IMG/VR virus record: IMGVR_UViG_3300020198_000887
Span: 1 to 64,000 of that record
Direction: 5' to 3' (one strand)
DNA from: a virus
Length of the DNA stretch: 64,000 nt
Part shown: piece after piece, positions 43,260-52,123 of the stretch
Numbering within the stretch: position 1 is the stretch's first letter
How the letters are laid out: the number at the start of each line of letters is the position of its first letter
The notes under the pieces: generated by a model
What the model was told of the DNA's origin: nothing
Databases searched by the model: none
What the model saw: the letters and a program-made list of their open reading frames with translations, nothing else
Program-made: the position numbers and the translations under genes

Positions 43260-44819
43260 ATGGTAGAGCCAAGTAACGAACTAGAAGAAGTTTTCAGTAA
43301 AGCTGCAGATACCGTAAAAAAACTACACCATGAATATATAACAATAGAACATGTATTGTTCGCTATGTTATCAAACCAAAGGTTTGTTGATATAATTAAT
43401 AATTTCGGTTCAAACGCAGAAGACTTACGAAAACTGGTTACAAACCACTTGCAAACTAAATGCGAGGACATTACGACCACCGAACAAGTTACCCACCCAA
43501 AGAAAACAGCCGCGTTTGAACGGCTGCTAAATAAAGCATTTACACAAGTAATTTTTAATAATCGACAACGTGTGGAAATCACTGATGCCTTTTTAATGAT
43601 GTTAAATGAAAAACGTAGTTGGGCATTTTTCTACATTTCACAAGTTGGTATTGAAAAAGAAAAATTTGCTGATTATTTAAATACAACAGCAGATGCGGCC
43701 GATGAAGAAGCCCCAGATGAGCTTGACCCCCGCCACATTAAATCGTTACAAGCATATACAACTGACCTCAACGACCAAGTGTTGAAAGGAAAAATAGACC
43801 CAGTGATTGGACGAGTTGATGAACTTGAAAATATCGCATTGGCACTTGGTCGCCGATCTAAAAACAACGTGATTTTAGTTGGGGACCCAGGTGTTGGTAA
43901 AACTGCGATTGCAGAAGGTCTTGCATACAATATTGTAAATGGTGGAGTTCCAGATTTTTTGAAAGATTATACTGTTTATAATTTAGATATATCGGCAATG
44001 CTTGCCGGAACAAAATATCGGGGTGATTTTGAAGAACGCTTTAAACAAGTAATTAAAGCACTTGATAAAAAAGGAAAAACAGTTCTTTTTATTGATGAAG
44101 CACATATGATCAGTGGTGCAGGTGCATCGGCAAGTTCAGCAAATGACCTTGCTAATATGATGAAACCTGCACTAAGCAAGGGTAATATTAAAGTCATTGC
44201 ATCAACTACTTGGGAAGAATATCGCAAACACTTTGAAAAAGATCGCGCATTAATGCGTCGATTCCAACGTATTACGGTCGATGAACCATCACAAGAAATG
44301 ACTTTAAAAATCTTAAAAGGATTAAAAAAATATTATGAATCACATCATAATGTAAAAATTAAAACTGATGCATTGCAATCTTCAATAAAATTGTCAGTAA
44401 AATATCAAGCTGATAAAAAACTGCCAGATAAAGCAATTGATTTAATTGATTGTGCCTGTTCACGATTCAATTTAAAATTGGCGGATGACCGAATTATTAC
44501 AGAACGTGAAATTCAATATGAATTAGCGAAAATGATTAATATTCCAGAAGAACAAATTATGGAAACTGAGAGTAATACATTAGTCGATTTGCAAGAAAAA
44601 CTTGAAGCAGATGTTTACGGTCAAGATGCTGCGTTAACTGAAGTGGTTGATAAAATTATAGTTGCACAAGCCGGGTTAAAACCAGATAATAAACCAATCG
44701 GGTCTTTTGTATTTATGGGTCCAACCGGCTGTGGTAAATGTTTAAGTTACGATCAAGAAATAACTTTACAAATTCCCCAAGATATGTACAATTTTGCTAT
44801 CAAAAATAACTTAATTTAG
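43260..44819 (+). CDS. clpA: ClpA-type unfoldase, N-terminal part, ending in an N-intein
   Basis: 519 residues. Clp N domain (EEVFSKAADTVKKLHHEYIT), full first AAA+ module (Walker A GDPGVGKT near 207, LFIDEAH, arginine-finger ALMRRFQ), then the start of the second AAA+ module. At residue 493 the Walker A loop GPTGCGK is cut by Cys494, the first residue of an intein (CLSYDQEITLQIP). Translation stops 26 residues later (TAG). The rest of intein and protein is made from the next gene, so a working enzyme needs trans-splicing. Partner of ClpP at 12334. Confidence 0.93.
   Translation: MVEPSNELEEVFSKAADTVKKLHHEYITIEHVLFAMLSNQRFVDIINNFGSNAEDLRKLVTNHLQTKCEDITTTEQVTHPKKTAAFERLLNKAFTQVIFNNRQRVEITDAFLMMLNEKRSWAFFYISQVGIEKEKFADYLNTTADAADEEAPDELDPRHIKSLQAYTTDLNDQVLKGKIDPVIGRVDELENIALALGRRSKNNVILVGDPGVGKTAIAEGLAYNIVNGGVPDFLKDYTVYNLDISAMLAGTKYRGDFEERFKQVIKALDKKGKTVLFIDEAHMISGAGASASSANDLANMMKPALSKGNIKVIASTTWEEYRKHFEKDRALMRRFQRITVDEPSQEMTLKILKGLKKYYESHHNVKIKTDALQSSIKLSVKYQADKKLPDKAIDLIDCACSRFNLKLADDRIITEREIQYELAKMINIPEEQIMETESNTLVDLQEKLEADVYGQDAALTEVVDKIIVAQAGLKPDNKPIGSFVFMGPTGCGKCLSYDQEITLQIPQDMYNFAIKNNLI
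44739..44816 (+). other. N-terminal half of an atypically split intein (26 aa)
   Basis: Begins with Cys1 and block-A-like CLSYDQEITL, ends before TAG 44817-44819. Most split inteins have N-halves of about 90-120 residues; 26 is like the atypical AceL/VidaL type. Confidence 0.85.
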
Positions 44820-44849
44820 TAAAATGTTCTAAAATTACAAGAGGTCTAT

Positions 44850-45260
44850 ATGATTACAACTACAATACCAATTGGTAAATTTTTTACAATACTTGAACAA
44901 TATGAAAAACTTCATTTTGAACCAGAACAAGAACAATTTTTAAATTCAACGGTTAGAATTCCGGATGAGAATGGTAATTGGATCCAAGTTACTGCTGCTA
45001 TCACAAAACAGGACGATGGATTGTCAATTAAATTTAATAATGGTGATGAAATTAAGGCGGCCCGTAAACATTTAGTGTATGATGGGAATTCATGTGTATT
45101 TCTTGAATCGTTAAACATAGGAGACCATATTCAGAAAGCAACAGGTGAAATTATAGAAGTTGTATCAATTGACACAATTTCTGATAAGACTTTTTTTGAT
45201 TTGACCGTGGATTCGGATACACATTTATATCAAACAAGTAATAAAATTATACACCATAAT
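44850..45260 (+). other. C-terminal half of the split ClpA intein (137 aa)
   Basis: Ends in His-His-Asn at 45252-45260 with Thr as the +1 nucleophile. It contains most of the intein fold, including GDEIKAARKHLVYDG and LNIGDHIQKATG. Confidence 0.88.
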
Positions 45261-46043
45261 ACGGAAACTGCAAAAGCATTGGCAAAACACCTTGGTTCTA
45301 CCCTGGTACGATTTGATATGTCCGAATACCAAGAAAAACATAGTGTTAGTAAACTAATCGGTTCACCACCAGGTTATGTTGGGTTTGAAGAAAATGCTGG
45401 GTTGTTGATTACACAAATTCAAGAACACCCAAACGCAGTATTGTTGTTAGATGAAGTTGAAAAAGCACATCCTGATGTTGCAACAGTGTTATTACAAGTA
45501 ATGGATAATGGATTTATTACTGGGTCAAATGGAAAGAGGGCGGATTGTCGTAATATCGTATTAATTTTAACAACCAATGCTGGTGCACAATCCGCTGAAA
45601 AAAATGCAATTGGTTTTGGTAAACAAGATAAGGATTATTCGGATGAAGATTTGAAAAAATTCTTTACGCCAGAATTTAGAAATAGATTAGATGGTATTAT
45701 CACATTTAATAAACTTGGAAAAGACTCAATGACAAAGGTAGTTAACAAATTTATTGATGAACTACGCGAACAAGTAAAGGAAAAATCAATACGTATAAAA
45801 ATAACAAAGGATGCATCTAACTGGTTGTTAGAAAATGGGATTGACCCAAAAATGGGTGCCAGACCACTGCAGCGTGTTATTGATAAAGAAATTAAGCGAA
45901 ATCTTGCTAAAATGATGTTGTTTGGTGATTTAAAAAATGGTGGCATACTAACAATTGGTGTTGACAACGATAATATTTCACTGACAGCTGCATCAAACAA
46001 TATTAAAACAATCTCGTCAGAAGACATTGAAATGGTTATGTAA
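44850..46043 (+). CDS. clpA: C-intein plus ClpA-type unfoldase C-terminal part
   Basis: 397 residues with its own ribosome site (AGAGGT). Residues 1-137 are the C-intein, with FFDLTVDSDTHLYQ (block F) and the end KIIHHN. Thr138 (+1) then continues Walker A as TETAKALAKHLG, followed by LLDEVEKAHPDV, the sensor and arginine-finger region and C-terminal PKMGARPLQRVIDKEIKR. Splicing to the upstream half restores GPTGCGKTETAK. The gap between the two genes is only 30 bases, without an endonuclease. Confidence 0.93.
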   Translation: MITTTIPIGKFFTILEQYEKLHFEPEQEQFLNSTVRIPDENGNWIQVTAAITKQDDGLSIKFNNGDEIKAARKHLVYDGNSCVFLESLNIGDHIQKATGEIIEVVSIDTISDKTFFDLTVDSDTHLYQTSNKIIHHNTETAKALAKHLGSTLVRFDMSEYQEKHSVSKLIGSPPGYVGFEENAGLLITQIQEHPNAVLLLDEVEKAHPDVATVLLQVMDNGFITGSNGKRADCRNIVLILTTNAGAQSAEKNAIGFGKQDKDYSDEDLKKFFTPEFRNRLDGIITFNKLGKDSMTKVVNKFIDELREQVKEKSIRIKITKDASNWLLENGIDPKMGARPLQRVIDKEIKRNLAKMMLFGDLKNGGILTIGVDNDNISLTAASNNIKTISSEDIEMVM

Positions 46044-46053
46044 TCAGTCGAAT

Positions 46054-46094
46054 AAGCCCATGTAATGGATAAATATATAATATTACTTGGGCTT
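46054..46094 (+). promoter_or_regulatory. Late promoter caged in an inverted repeat
   Basis: Arms 46054-46066 and 46082-46094 (13 bp, one mismatch) enclose GATAAATA (46068-46075). The ATG of the next gene is at 46099, so read-through RNA would hide the start region. Confidence 0.6.
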
Positions 46095-46098
46095 GACT

Positions 46099-46473
46099 AT
46101 GCGTATTACGGAATTATTAGAAGGTAAAACATTTAACGAAATGGACTTTGTCACACATACTGTTGACAAAGGTAAAAGAGAACTTAATTTTGATATTATG
46201 GACGACTTAATTTTCTTCATGAATAATGATGACGACGCATACCGTCGTCATTTATATCCAGTCGTATCAAAATGTGTGAATAAACATAACAATGATAAAA
46301 AGACATCTGCAAAAATGTTTGCAGATGCGGTAAAAGAATGCTATAGTATGTATATTAATGAATATCCAATTCGTGGAATGTCATCATCAATCACCGATGA
46401 ATGTCTTAAAGAAACATGCAAAAAGTTACACGATTTGGTCTGCCAACACATTGACAATGACAAATATAAATGA
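46099..46473 (+). CDS. Conserved phage protein, 124 aa
   Basis: Starts MRITELLEGKTFNEMDFV, an N-terminal pattern found on several virion-associated proteins of T4-like phages. Charged and helical with three Cys in the last third (KECYSMY, DECLKETCKKL). Overlaps the nucleotidyltransferase gene by 4 bases (ATGA). Probably part of the same four-gene unit. Confidence 0.65.
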   Translation: MRITELLEGKTFNEMDFVTHTVDKGKRELNFDIMDDLIFFMNNDDDAYRRHLYPVVSKCVNKHNNDKKTSAKMFADAVKECYSMYINEYPIRGMSSSITDECLKETCKKLHDLVCQHIDNDKYK

Positions 46474-47120
46474 GTGGAAATGCAATTACCAATGCTAAAC
46501 CAATATCAAAACACGATTATCATCTTCTAACACACAACTTAAAGTTGTTACTTCCAAATGGCCTTCCACTATATCCATTTGGAAGTGCAGGCAAAAAAGA
46601 AATCAGCGGAGATGTAGATTTTTTTATCGACGCTGATGAACTGTTAACATTTATTCCATCATCAACCCACCTAAATCTGCTAGATTGTAGGGAACACTTA
46701 TACAATTTTTTTATCAACAACGGATTACACGCTTCCAGGACCGGAATTAACGTGCATGTTGGTGTTACTTTGCATAATAAAAACATTCAAGTAGATTTAA
46801 CAATAGTTAAAAATGCCGCCAAAATCGCATATCTTCATGCCCATGTATACGATAATGAACAGGTAACGGGCAAAACTATTGTTAGTATTTGGTGTGATTT
46901 AGCAAATCTTACATCACCTGAATTAATGATAAGTCCCTATAAAGGATTACTAAATCGTACTACGAGAGACCTTATTACACTGGATCCAACAGAAATAGCG
47001 AAAATTATTATTGGCCCATCTGCAACTGAATATGATATGCGGTCGCCATCAAGGTTACTAGCTGCTGTCAAAGATAATCCACTTAAATATCAACACATAA
47101 AACAAACATACTTCAAATGA
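46470..47120 (+). CDS. Pol-beta superfamily nucleotidyltransferase
   Basis: 216 residues. PLYPFGSAGKKEISGDVDFF is the GS-x10-DxD core of the nucleotidyltransferase fold, and a third acidic residue occurs in IQVDLTIV. It transfers a nucleotide to an unknown acceptor (RNA end, protein or small molecule). Start and stop both overlap neighbours by 4 bases, so it is made in step with the ligase-like protein downstream. Confidence 0.78.
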   Translation: MSGNAITNAKPISKHDYHLLTHNLKLLLPNGLPLYPFGSAGKKEISGDVDFFIDADELLTFIPSSTHLNLLDCREHLYNFFINNGLHASRTGINVHVGVTLHNKNIQVDLTIVKNAAKIAYLHAHVYDNEQVTGKTIVSIWCDLANLTSPELMISPYKGLLNRTTRDLITLDPTEIAKIIIGPSATEYDMRSPSRLLAAVKDNPLKYQHIKQTYFK

Positions 47121-48178
47121 AACTATCCGGTAGGGCATTTAACCACCTAGAAGACCTAGTGTTCTTTTATGGGTATGATGGTGTGTTAGAAGCCATTCAA
47201 CATATTAAAGAAATGTCAAATAATTCAGCTGCCATACGGATGAAATGGGATGGTGGGTTGCAAATTTATTGGGGGAGGGAGTATGTAAATGGACCATTGA
47301 TCATGACAGGGCATAATGGATGGGCACGTGGATATAAATGTACAACCACAGATGAATTATATCATTTTATCGTTAATCAATCTGGGAAGAATAGAGAAAA
47401 TGTATCCAATGAAAGAAAAGAATTTGCTTTACAATTTGGTAAATTATTTCCATTATTAGATGCAGCCACCCCTCGAGATTTTACCGGATTTGTGTATGCA
47501 GATGCATTATTTTTAACACGGCCGGTGTTATTTAATAATGTATATTCATTTTGTCCAAATCATACCGGATATTATGTTGATAAGGATACCACGATAGGTA
47601 CTCGTATTGGAAAATCCGAAATTTTATTAGTTGGACATGCATACTTTAACGCATTTGGTATGCGGGATGAACAACAAACCCCATTAGATACATTTGATAT
47701 ATTCAACATTACAGATGAAGCAATAATATTAAATCCATATTATTCGAAAACTATTATACACTATGATTTAGATGAAAAAACAGAACACAAATTGCATTCA
47801 CTTGCCGCACACATAGATGATTTTTTAGCACCAATCACCGGTGTTAGTTCATTTCGTGATTATATATACAAATATATTAATTACAAAATGAAAAATGCTT
47901 CTGATGATAGTTTTTTTCAATGGATGGTCAACAAAAGCAGCATTAGTCAGCCACAGCAAACAAAAATTAAAGCACGTTTTGAGTGGTATAATTCTGGAAA
48001 CAGTCTATTCACCCTGGTCAATGAAATTATGGCTATTAAAAATAAAATAATAACCGAACTTGCCCCACATGACCACGATATTAAAGCATATAATCCAGAA
48101 GGATGGGTAATTTATGCAAATAATACAAAACAACTTGGGAATATTAAGTTAGTTCCGAGGCATCAATGGACACCATAG
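47117..48178 (+). CDS. Ligase-like protein with KxDG-type motif
   Basis: 353 residues. IRMKWDGGLQIYWGR contains KWDG, the adenylated-lysine motif of the covalent nucleotidyltransferase (DNA/RNA ligase) superfamily; later FTGFVYADALF and NPEGWVIYANN look like motifs III-V. I associate it with the phage family DUF6267. It has no clear OB domain. It may seal or cap nucleic acid ends together with the NTase and the GRFxPPHxGH enzyme next to it. Confidence 0.68.
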   Translation: MKLSGRAFNHLEDLVFFYGYDGVLEAIQHIKEMSNNSAAIRMKWDGGLQIYWGREYVNGPLIMTGHNGWARGYKCTTTDELYHFIVNQSGKNRENVSNERKEFALQFGKLFPLLDAATPRDFTGFVYADALFLTRPVLFNNVYSFCPNHTGYYVDKDTTIGTRIGKSEILLVGHAYFNAFGMRDEQQTPLDTFDIFNITDEAIILNPYYSKTIIHYDLDEKTEHKLHSLAAHIDDFLAPITGVSSFRDYIYKYINYKMKNASDDSFFQWMVNKSSISQPQQTKIKARFEWYNSGNSLFTLVNEIMAIKNKIITELAPHDHDIKAYNPEGWVIYANNTKQLGNIKLVPRHQWTP

Positions 48179-48705
48179 GAATTTCATACGGTAGATTCAA
48201 TCCCCCGCACAAAGGCCATGTCGCAGTATGGGAACAAGCTGCTACTTGCGACTACTTCTACCTCGGTACAAACCCATCAACAACTGGGAACAAAAATCCA
48301 CTCCCATATGACATCAAAGTTGAGCTAATAGAACTTTTGTGTCCAATTACCCATCATCATGTTTTGCCAGAAAAAAATCTTTTTACGTTAACCACCACTA
48401 TCTATGATATGCACGGTAGTAACAATGAATTACGGGTATATACCGACGAAGAATGGTTATTTAACTCATTAATAAAATATAATGGTGTTTTGAGTACACA
48501 CGGGTATTATTACTTTAACAAAATCATTAACATTAAAACAGAAAGGGTGTGTTCATCCACCTCATTAAGAAAGGCAGTTGCTAATCAAGATAAAATGTTA
48601 TTTTATCAACTTGCAGGAATACCCATTGATACTGAAATTAGGATAAATAATAAAGTATATAAATTTTTTAATTTAATTGAAGAATTTATTGGAATAGACA
48701 ACTAG
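48166..48705 (+). CDS. Cytidylyltransferase-like (NMNAT-type) enzyme
   Basis: 179 residues. GRFNPPHKGHVAVWEQA is the HxGH phosphate-binding signature of nucleotidylyltransferases, and CSSTSLRKAVAN corresponds to the (I/V)SSTxxR motif. Such enzymes join a nucleotide to nicotinamide mononucleotide or other phosphates. Overlaps the ligase-like gene by 13 bases. Possible NAD or cofactor supply for the neighbours; substrate not determined. Confidence 0.82.
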   Translation: MDTIGISYGRFNPPHKGHVAVWEQAATCDYFYLGTNPSTTGNKNPLPYDIKVELIELLCPITHHHVLPEKNLFTLTTTIYDMHGSNNELRVYTDEEWLFNSLIKYNGVLSTHGYYYFNKIINIKTERVCSSTSLRKAVANQDKMLFYQLAGIPIDTEIRINNKVYKFFNLIEEFIGIDN

Positions 48706-48743
48706 CTACGTAGCTGTTGACTATCTAGATAAGGATATTAAAA

Positions 48744-49658
48744 ATGCGCGATGATGATAGTTTAACACCACATATATTATTGGAAGGATTATATAACATT
48801 CTTAAAAACAATGGTGTCCGGTTGGATGAAAAGTCGTCATCAAAAGCCCAACAACGATTTATGGGGATGGTACATGCTGCACAACACGGAGACACTACCG
48901 CAAGTCCAGCAGTCGCCAATGTCGCCAAAACAATGACCAAAAAAGCCGCGACAGATTATGCTAAAACCAAACACGACGGGTTGCCAGAAAAAATAAAAAA
49001 AGAAAAATGCTCCAACGAAACAATTACTGATGAAGAATTGTCAATGTTCTCCAGACAAAATATTGGAAAAAGAACTGGACGCGGGCAAAGTGATAATCCG
49101 TGGAATCATTTACACAAAACCCGATTTGACAGACGATTTAAAAGCAGGTCTAGTTCACGTGTTCGGGAAAACTATATGTTAGCAGATGAATGTGCTGGAG
49201 TTGGGATTGTTAATACTCAAAATTCAACACATGATGTTAGTCCATCCACATTACAAAAAAATTTAAATGCATTTCAGTTAGAAGAAGCATTGGTCGATAT
49301 GTATAATACATTGATAGAAAGTGGTAATAAACCATTATCTAACGATGCAAAAAGCAGTATTAAAGGTGCAATTACTACCCCGGACGCCAATAATTCGGGG
49401 GATTCATACAAAGCTTATCGGTTCGGTATTGCATTAGCAGGGGCACCATACTATCCAACCAAAGCAACAAATGATATAGGCGGGGACCCACTACTTACTA
49501 CATATACTGATGTTGAAAGAGATATGATTAATTATGCGGCTATTCAATCAAATGTTGGCCAGTTAAAACAACTTACCTCAAATAAAAGCGTGGAAAAAGA
49601 TGACGTCTATACTAAAAGTGTTATCTCGCCAGCAAAAAGAAACAAATATGGTGTGTGA
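48744..49658 (+). CDS. DUF3008-containing phage protein
   Basis: 304 residues. Residues about 32-80 (SSKAQQRFMGMVHAAQHGD, TKKAATDYAKTKHDGLPEKI) match DUF3008, a small domain in phage structural proteins. The rest is polar with many Asn/Ser. Overlaps the next gene by one base. Probably virion or prohead associated. Confidence 0.7.
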   Translation: MRDDDSLTPHILLEGLYNILKNNGVRLDEKSSSKAQQRFMGMVHAAQHGDTTASPAVANVAKTMTKKAATDYAKTKHDGLPEKIKKEKCSNETITDEELSMFSRQNIGKRTGRGQSDNPWNHLHKTRFDRRFKSRSSSRVRENYMLADECAGVGIVNTQNSTHDVSPSTLQKNLNAFQLEEALVDMYNTLIESGNKPLSNDAKSSIKGAITTPDANNSGDSYKAYRFGIALAGAPYYPTKATNDIGGDPLLTTYTDVERDMINYAAIQSNVGQLKQLTSNKSVEKDDVYTKSVISPAKRNKYGV

Positions 49659-49930
49659 TGAGGCAAGTAAGGATAACCACCGCTGATTTATTAGCATCAA
49701 ACGAAAATGATTGTTATTTAGCACCAGATGACCCAATACATGAATTTAAAAAAATAAGTCATCTTGGTGGTCTAGGTAGCAGTGAAGTTTTAGCTAGGTA
49801 TAATAACTTATCATTGCCTAAAATACACGGTAGTGACAAGGGAAAAATCGCCAGAGAACACGGAATTGAACCAGGAACCATCAAATGGTTTACACATTGG
49901 TTTGCAAGGACCACTAATGAAAATTCATGA
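49658..49930 (+). CDS. Hypothetical protein, 90 aa
   Basis: MRQVRITTADLLASNEND, then a possible DNA-binding helix near the end (REHGIEPGTIKWFTHWFA). The ATG at 49658 overlaps the upstream stop TGA; the GTG at 49655 is an alternative start. No family recognised. Confidence 0.6.
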   Translation: MRQVRITTADLLASNENDCYLAPDDPIHEFKKISHLGGLGSSEVLARYNNLSLPKIHGSDKGKIAREHGIEPGTIKWFTHWFARTTNENS

Positions 49931-50102
49931 AATAATTAAAGAGACCACAACGGCTGGTGCGACTTGTGCAGCCAATGTTGGTATAGGTGTTGTTTACCCA
50001 AATAAGGGACCTAAACAAAAAAAGAACAAAGATGGCACAGTGGTAAATGCATTGGACCAAAACACCAACTTAATAACTGGTGGCAGCATTAAAAGAGTAT
50101 AA
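49917..50102 (+). CDS. Small hypothetical protein, 61 aa
   Basis: MKIHEIIKETTTAGATCAAN at the start, a phage N-terminal type also seen on other virion proteins; the remainder is Lys/Asn-rich and flexible. Starts 14 bases inside the previous gene. Confidence 0.6.
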   Translation: MKIHEIIKETTTAGATCAANVGIGVVYPNKGPKQKKNKDGTVVNALDQNTNLITGGSIKRV

Positions 50103-50105
50103 ATA
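50098..50105 (+). promoter_or_regulatory. T4-type late promoter (TATAAATA)
   Basis: An exact match overlapping the stop of the 61-aa gene and 20 bases before the ATG of the structural gene at 50125. Confidence 0.6.
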
Positions 50106-50124
50106 TAGGATATTGGAGTATACC

Positions 50125-51477
50125 ATGGAAGAAAATAAAAAACAATTAAATGAATTAGGCCCACCCGTGAATGCAATGCCTATTGACCAACCGTCTGGGT
50201 TATTGCCAGACGGTAGTGTTGATAAAGAAGGTGCAATGGCGAAAGCTGATTTGTTTAAATTATCGAATTACAGTTACAAACTATTTAAAAAACTCGAAGA
50301 TGAGCAACAATTGGAATCTTGGGTTCAAGCTAAAATTACTAAAGCAGCTGACTATATTGCATCAGTGTATCACTATCTAGAATATGAAATGAAATTTAGC
50401 GAATATGGCGCTAAATTGGAAAATAGTGATGTCTATTCTGAAAGTCAAAAGGCTGAACTAAGAAACAAATTAAGTGAAGCAAAAGACACTATCCGCGCTC
50501 TTAAAATAGCGCAAGCAGAAAAACTTGCTGAAAGTAAATCATCAAAATCTAAAAAAGAACATACAAAAGATAAAGATTCTGAAGATGAAGATGACATCCG
50601 TTCAAAATATGACAGTGATGAAGATTTTTATTATGATTATCCAGAAGCAATGCCGGATTCATATGCCAGACCACACGAACGCGTTGCAGAATCAGGTACA
50701 AGTAAAAAAGCCGTATCGGTATCTAAAAAAGCGAAAACTATTACCAAACCAAATAAAGTTTCTACTAAAAATACTAAACAATGCGACGGCAAAAACGCAG
50801 CAGCTACTACAATGTGGAAAAATATCAAGGAATCTATTGAACATAGTTTTGGGGAAGGTATTTATTCAACTGAAACACAGCAAACAGAAGATTTAGGGGG
50901 TAATATTGAAAAATTCCCACCAGTTAACCCAGAAAACATTAAAGCAGGTAGAATGGCTAGTCAAGGTTATCCAGATTTAGTTCAAGCTGAAAAATCAGTA
51001 GAACAAACCATCGCGGGATTACAAAAAACACATCCAAAATTATATGATTATATTCAAAAAAATCCCGCGTTGATTGATAAGATTAAATCAAAACCATCAG
51101 TATTTTTGGACCTGTTGACAAACCCAATTTTTCAACCAACGGATGAAGATCAATCAGCCGATAGAGAATTTTCTGCAAAAAACGTGGGCACAGCTGTTGG
51201 TAATGTTGTGCAAGGTGTAAAAAATACTGCTGATGCTGTTAGTGGTGCATATGATTCTACAAAAGATGCTATTAGTGGTGCATATGATTCTACAAAAGAT
51301 GCTATTAGTGGTGCATATGATTCTGCAAAAACTGCAGTATCTGATTTTGAAAAAGGATATGATTCAGCAACCAAGCAACCAGCACCTAAAAAAACACAGA
51401 AAGTCAATGAAGAAGAGTATTGGGATTTTACAACACTATCGGAATTAGTTGATATTAAAAAATTGAGCGGATTATAA
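50125..51477 (+). CDS. Virion protein with repeats, 450 aa
   Basis: GGAG precedes the ATG. Region 40-90 (KLSNYSYKLFKKLEDEQQLE, WVQAKITKAADYIASVYHYL) is a helical domain common in T4-like virion proteins. Then a long charged linker (SESKSSKSKKEH-like, acidic DEDD tract), a second folded part near 300, and three 11-residue repeats (ISGAYDSTKDA) at the end. Likely an internal or core protein. Confidence 0.7.
   Translation: MEENKKQLNELGPPVNAMPIDQPSGLLPDGSVDKEGAMAKADLFKLSNYSYKLFKKLEDEQQLESWVQAKITKAADYIASVYHYLEYEMKFSEYGAKLENSDVYSESQKAELRNKLSEAKDTIRALKIAQAEKLAESKSSKSKKEHTKDKDSEDEDDIRSKYDSDEDFYYDYPEAMPDSYARPHERVAESGTSKKAVSVSKKAKTITKPNKVSTKNTKQCDGKNAAATTMWKNIKESIEHSFGEGIYSTETQQTEDLGGNIEKFPPVNPENIKAGRMASQGYPDLVQAEKSVEQTIAGLQKTHPKLYDYIQKNPALIDKIKSKPSVFLDLLTNPIFQPTDEDQSADREFSAKNVGTAVGNVVQGVKNTADAVSGAYDSTKDAISGAYDSTKDAISGAYDSAKTAVSDFEKGYDSATKQPAPKKTQKVNEEEYWDFTTLSELVDIKKLSGL
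51235..51333 (+). repeat. Three 33-bp tandem repeats
   Basis: Units 51235-51267, 51268-51300 and 51301-51333 are nearly identical (one or two changes) and encode (A/I)SGAYDS(T/A)K. Confidence 0.9.
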
Positions 51478-51478
51478 T

Positions 51479-52123
51479 ATGGATATGAAGAAATTTCTAC
51501 GGGCACTAGATGATGCCATAACAAAACCTGTGGAAGGATCTGATGATATTAAAAAACCTTTGTCTATAATAACAGAAGGAACTACAACGCATAAGGTTAG
51601 TTTACCTGTTCAAATGGCTATGCAACATTATGCTGCAGCTATGCCATCTACCGTTGAACAGCCTTCATTGTTAAAACGATATTTTGCCGAAGCAGAAGAA
51701 GCAGTTAATCAATCCAAAATTGAAAAACGACAATTAATAAACCAATATGCAAAAATAATTGCAGAAAGAGTTCTAATGAAAGAATCTAGTGCAACATCAG
51801 CCACAACTGCTAAAAATAAGAATGGTATGACGGCTGGAATCTCAGCAGACCCTCAAGCAATGGGTAGTAACCCCGTAGATATAATTAAAATGGATGTACC
51901 ATTATTGTTACGAGTACTCGAATATGCAAGGGAAGATGCCAAGACCGACATCGACCTGCATAATGTTGTTACAAAATTAATTGATTTTGGTAAAACAGAG
52001 GATGTCTTAACAATGACGCATTACGAAGCCATTGTTGGTGAGCAAATGTTATTACCAGACCCATCCAGTAATAAACACGTGAATATGGCGGCAACTACTC
52101 GGGTAAGAAAAGGAAATAAATAA
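51479..52123 (+). CDS. Virion-associated protein, 214 aa
   Basis: Starts one base after the previous stop. Predominantly helical; the block MDVPLLLRVLEYAREDAKTD followed by LHNVVTKLIDFGK is a conserved segment in T4-like structural clusters. Ala/Ser/Thr-rich linkers. No enzymatic motif. Confidence 0.65.
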   Translation: MDMKKFLRALDDAITKPVEGSDDIKKPLSIITEGTTTHKVSLPVQMAMQHYAAAMPSTVEQPSLLKRYFAEAEEAVNQSKIEKRQLINQYAKIIAERVLMKESSATSATTAKNKNGMTAGISADPQAMGSNPVDIIKMDVPLLLRVLEYAREDAKTDIDLHNVVTKLIDFGKTEDVLTMTHYEAIVGEQMLLPDPSSNKHVNMAATTRVRKGNK

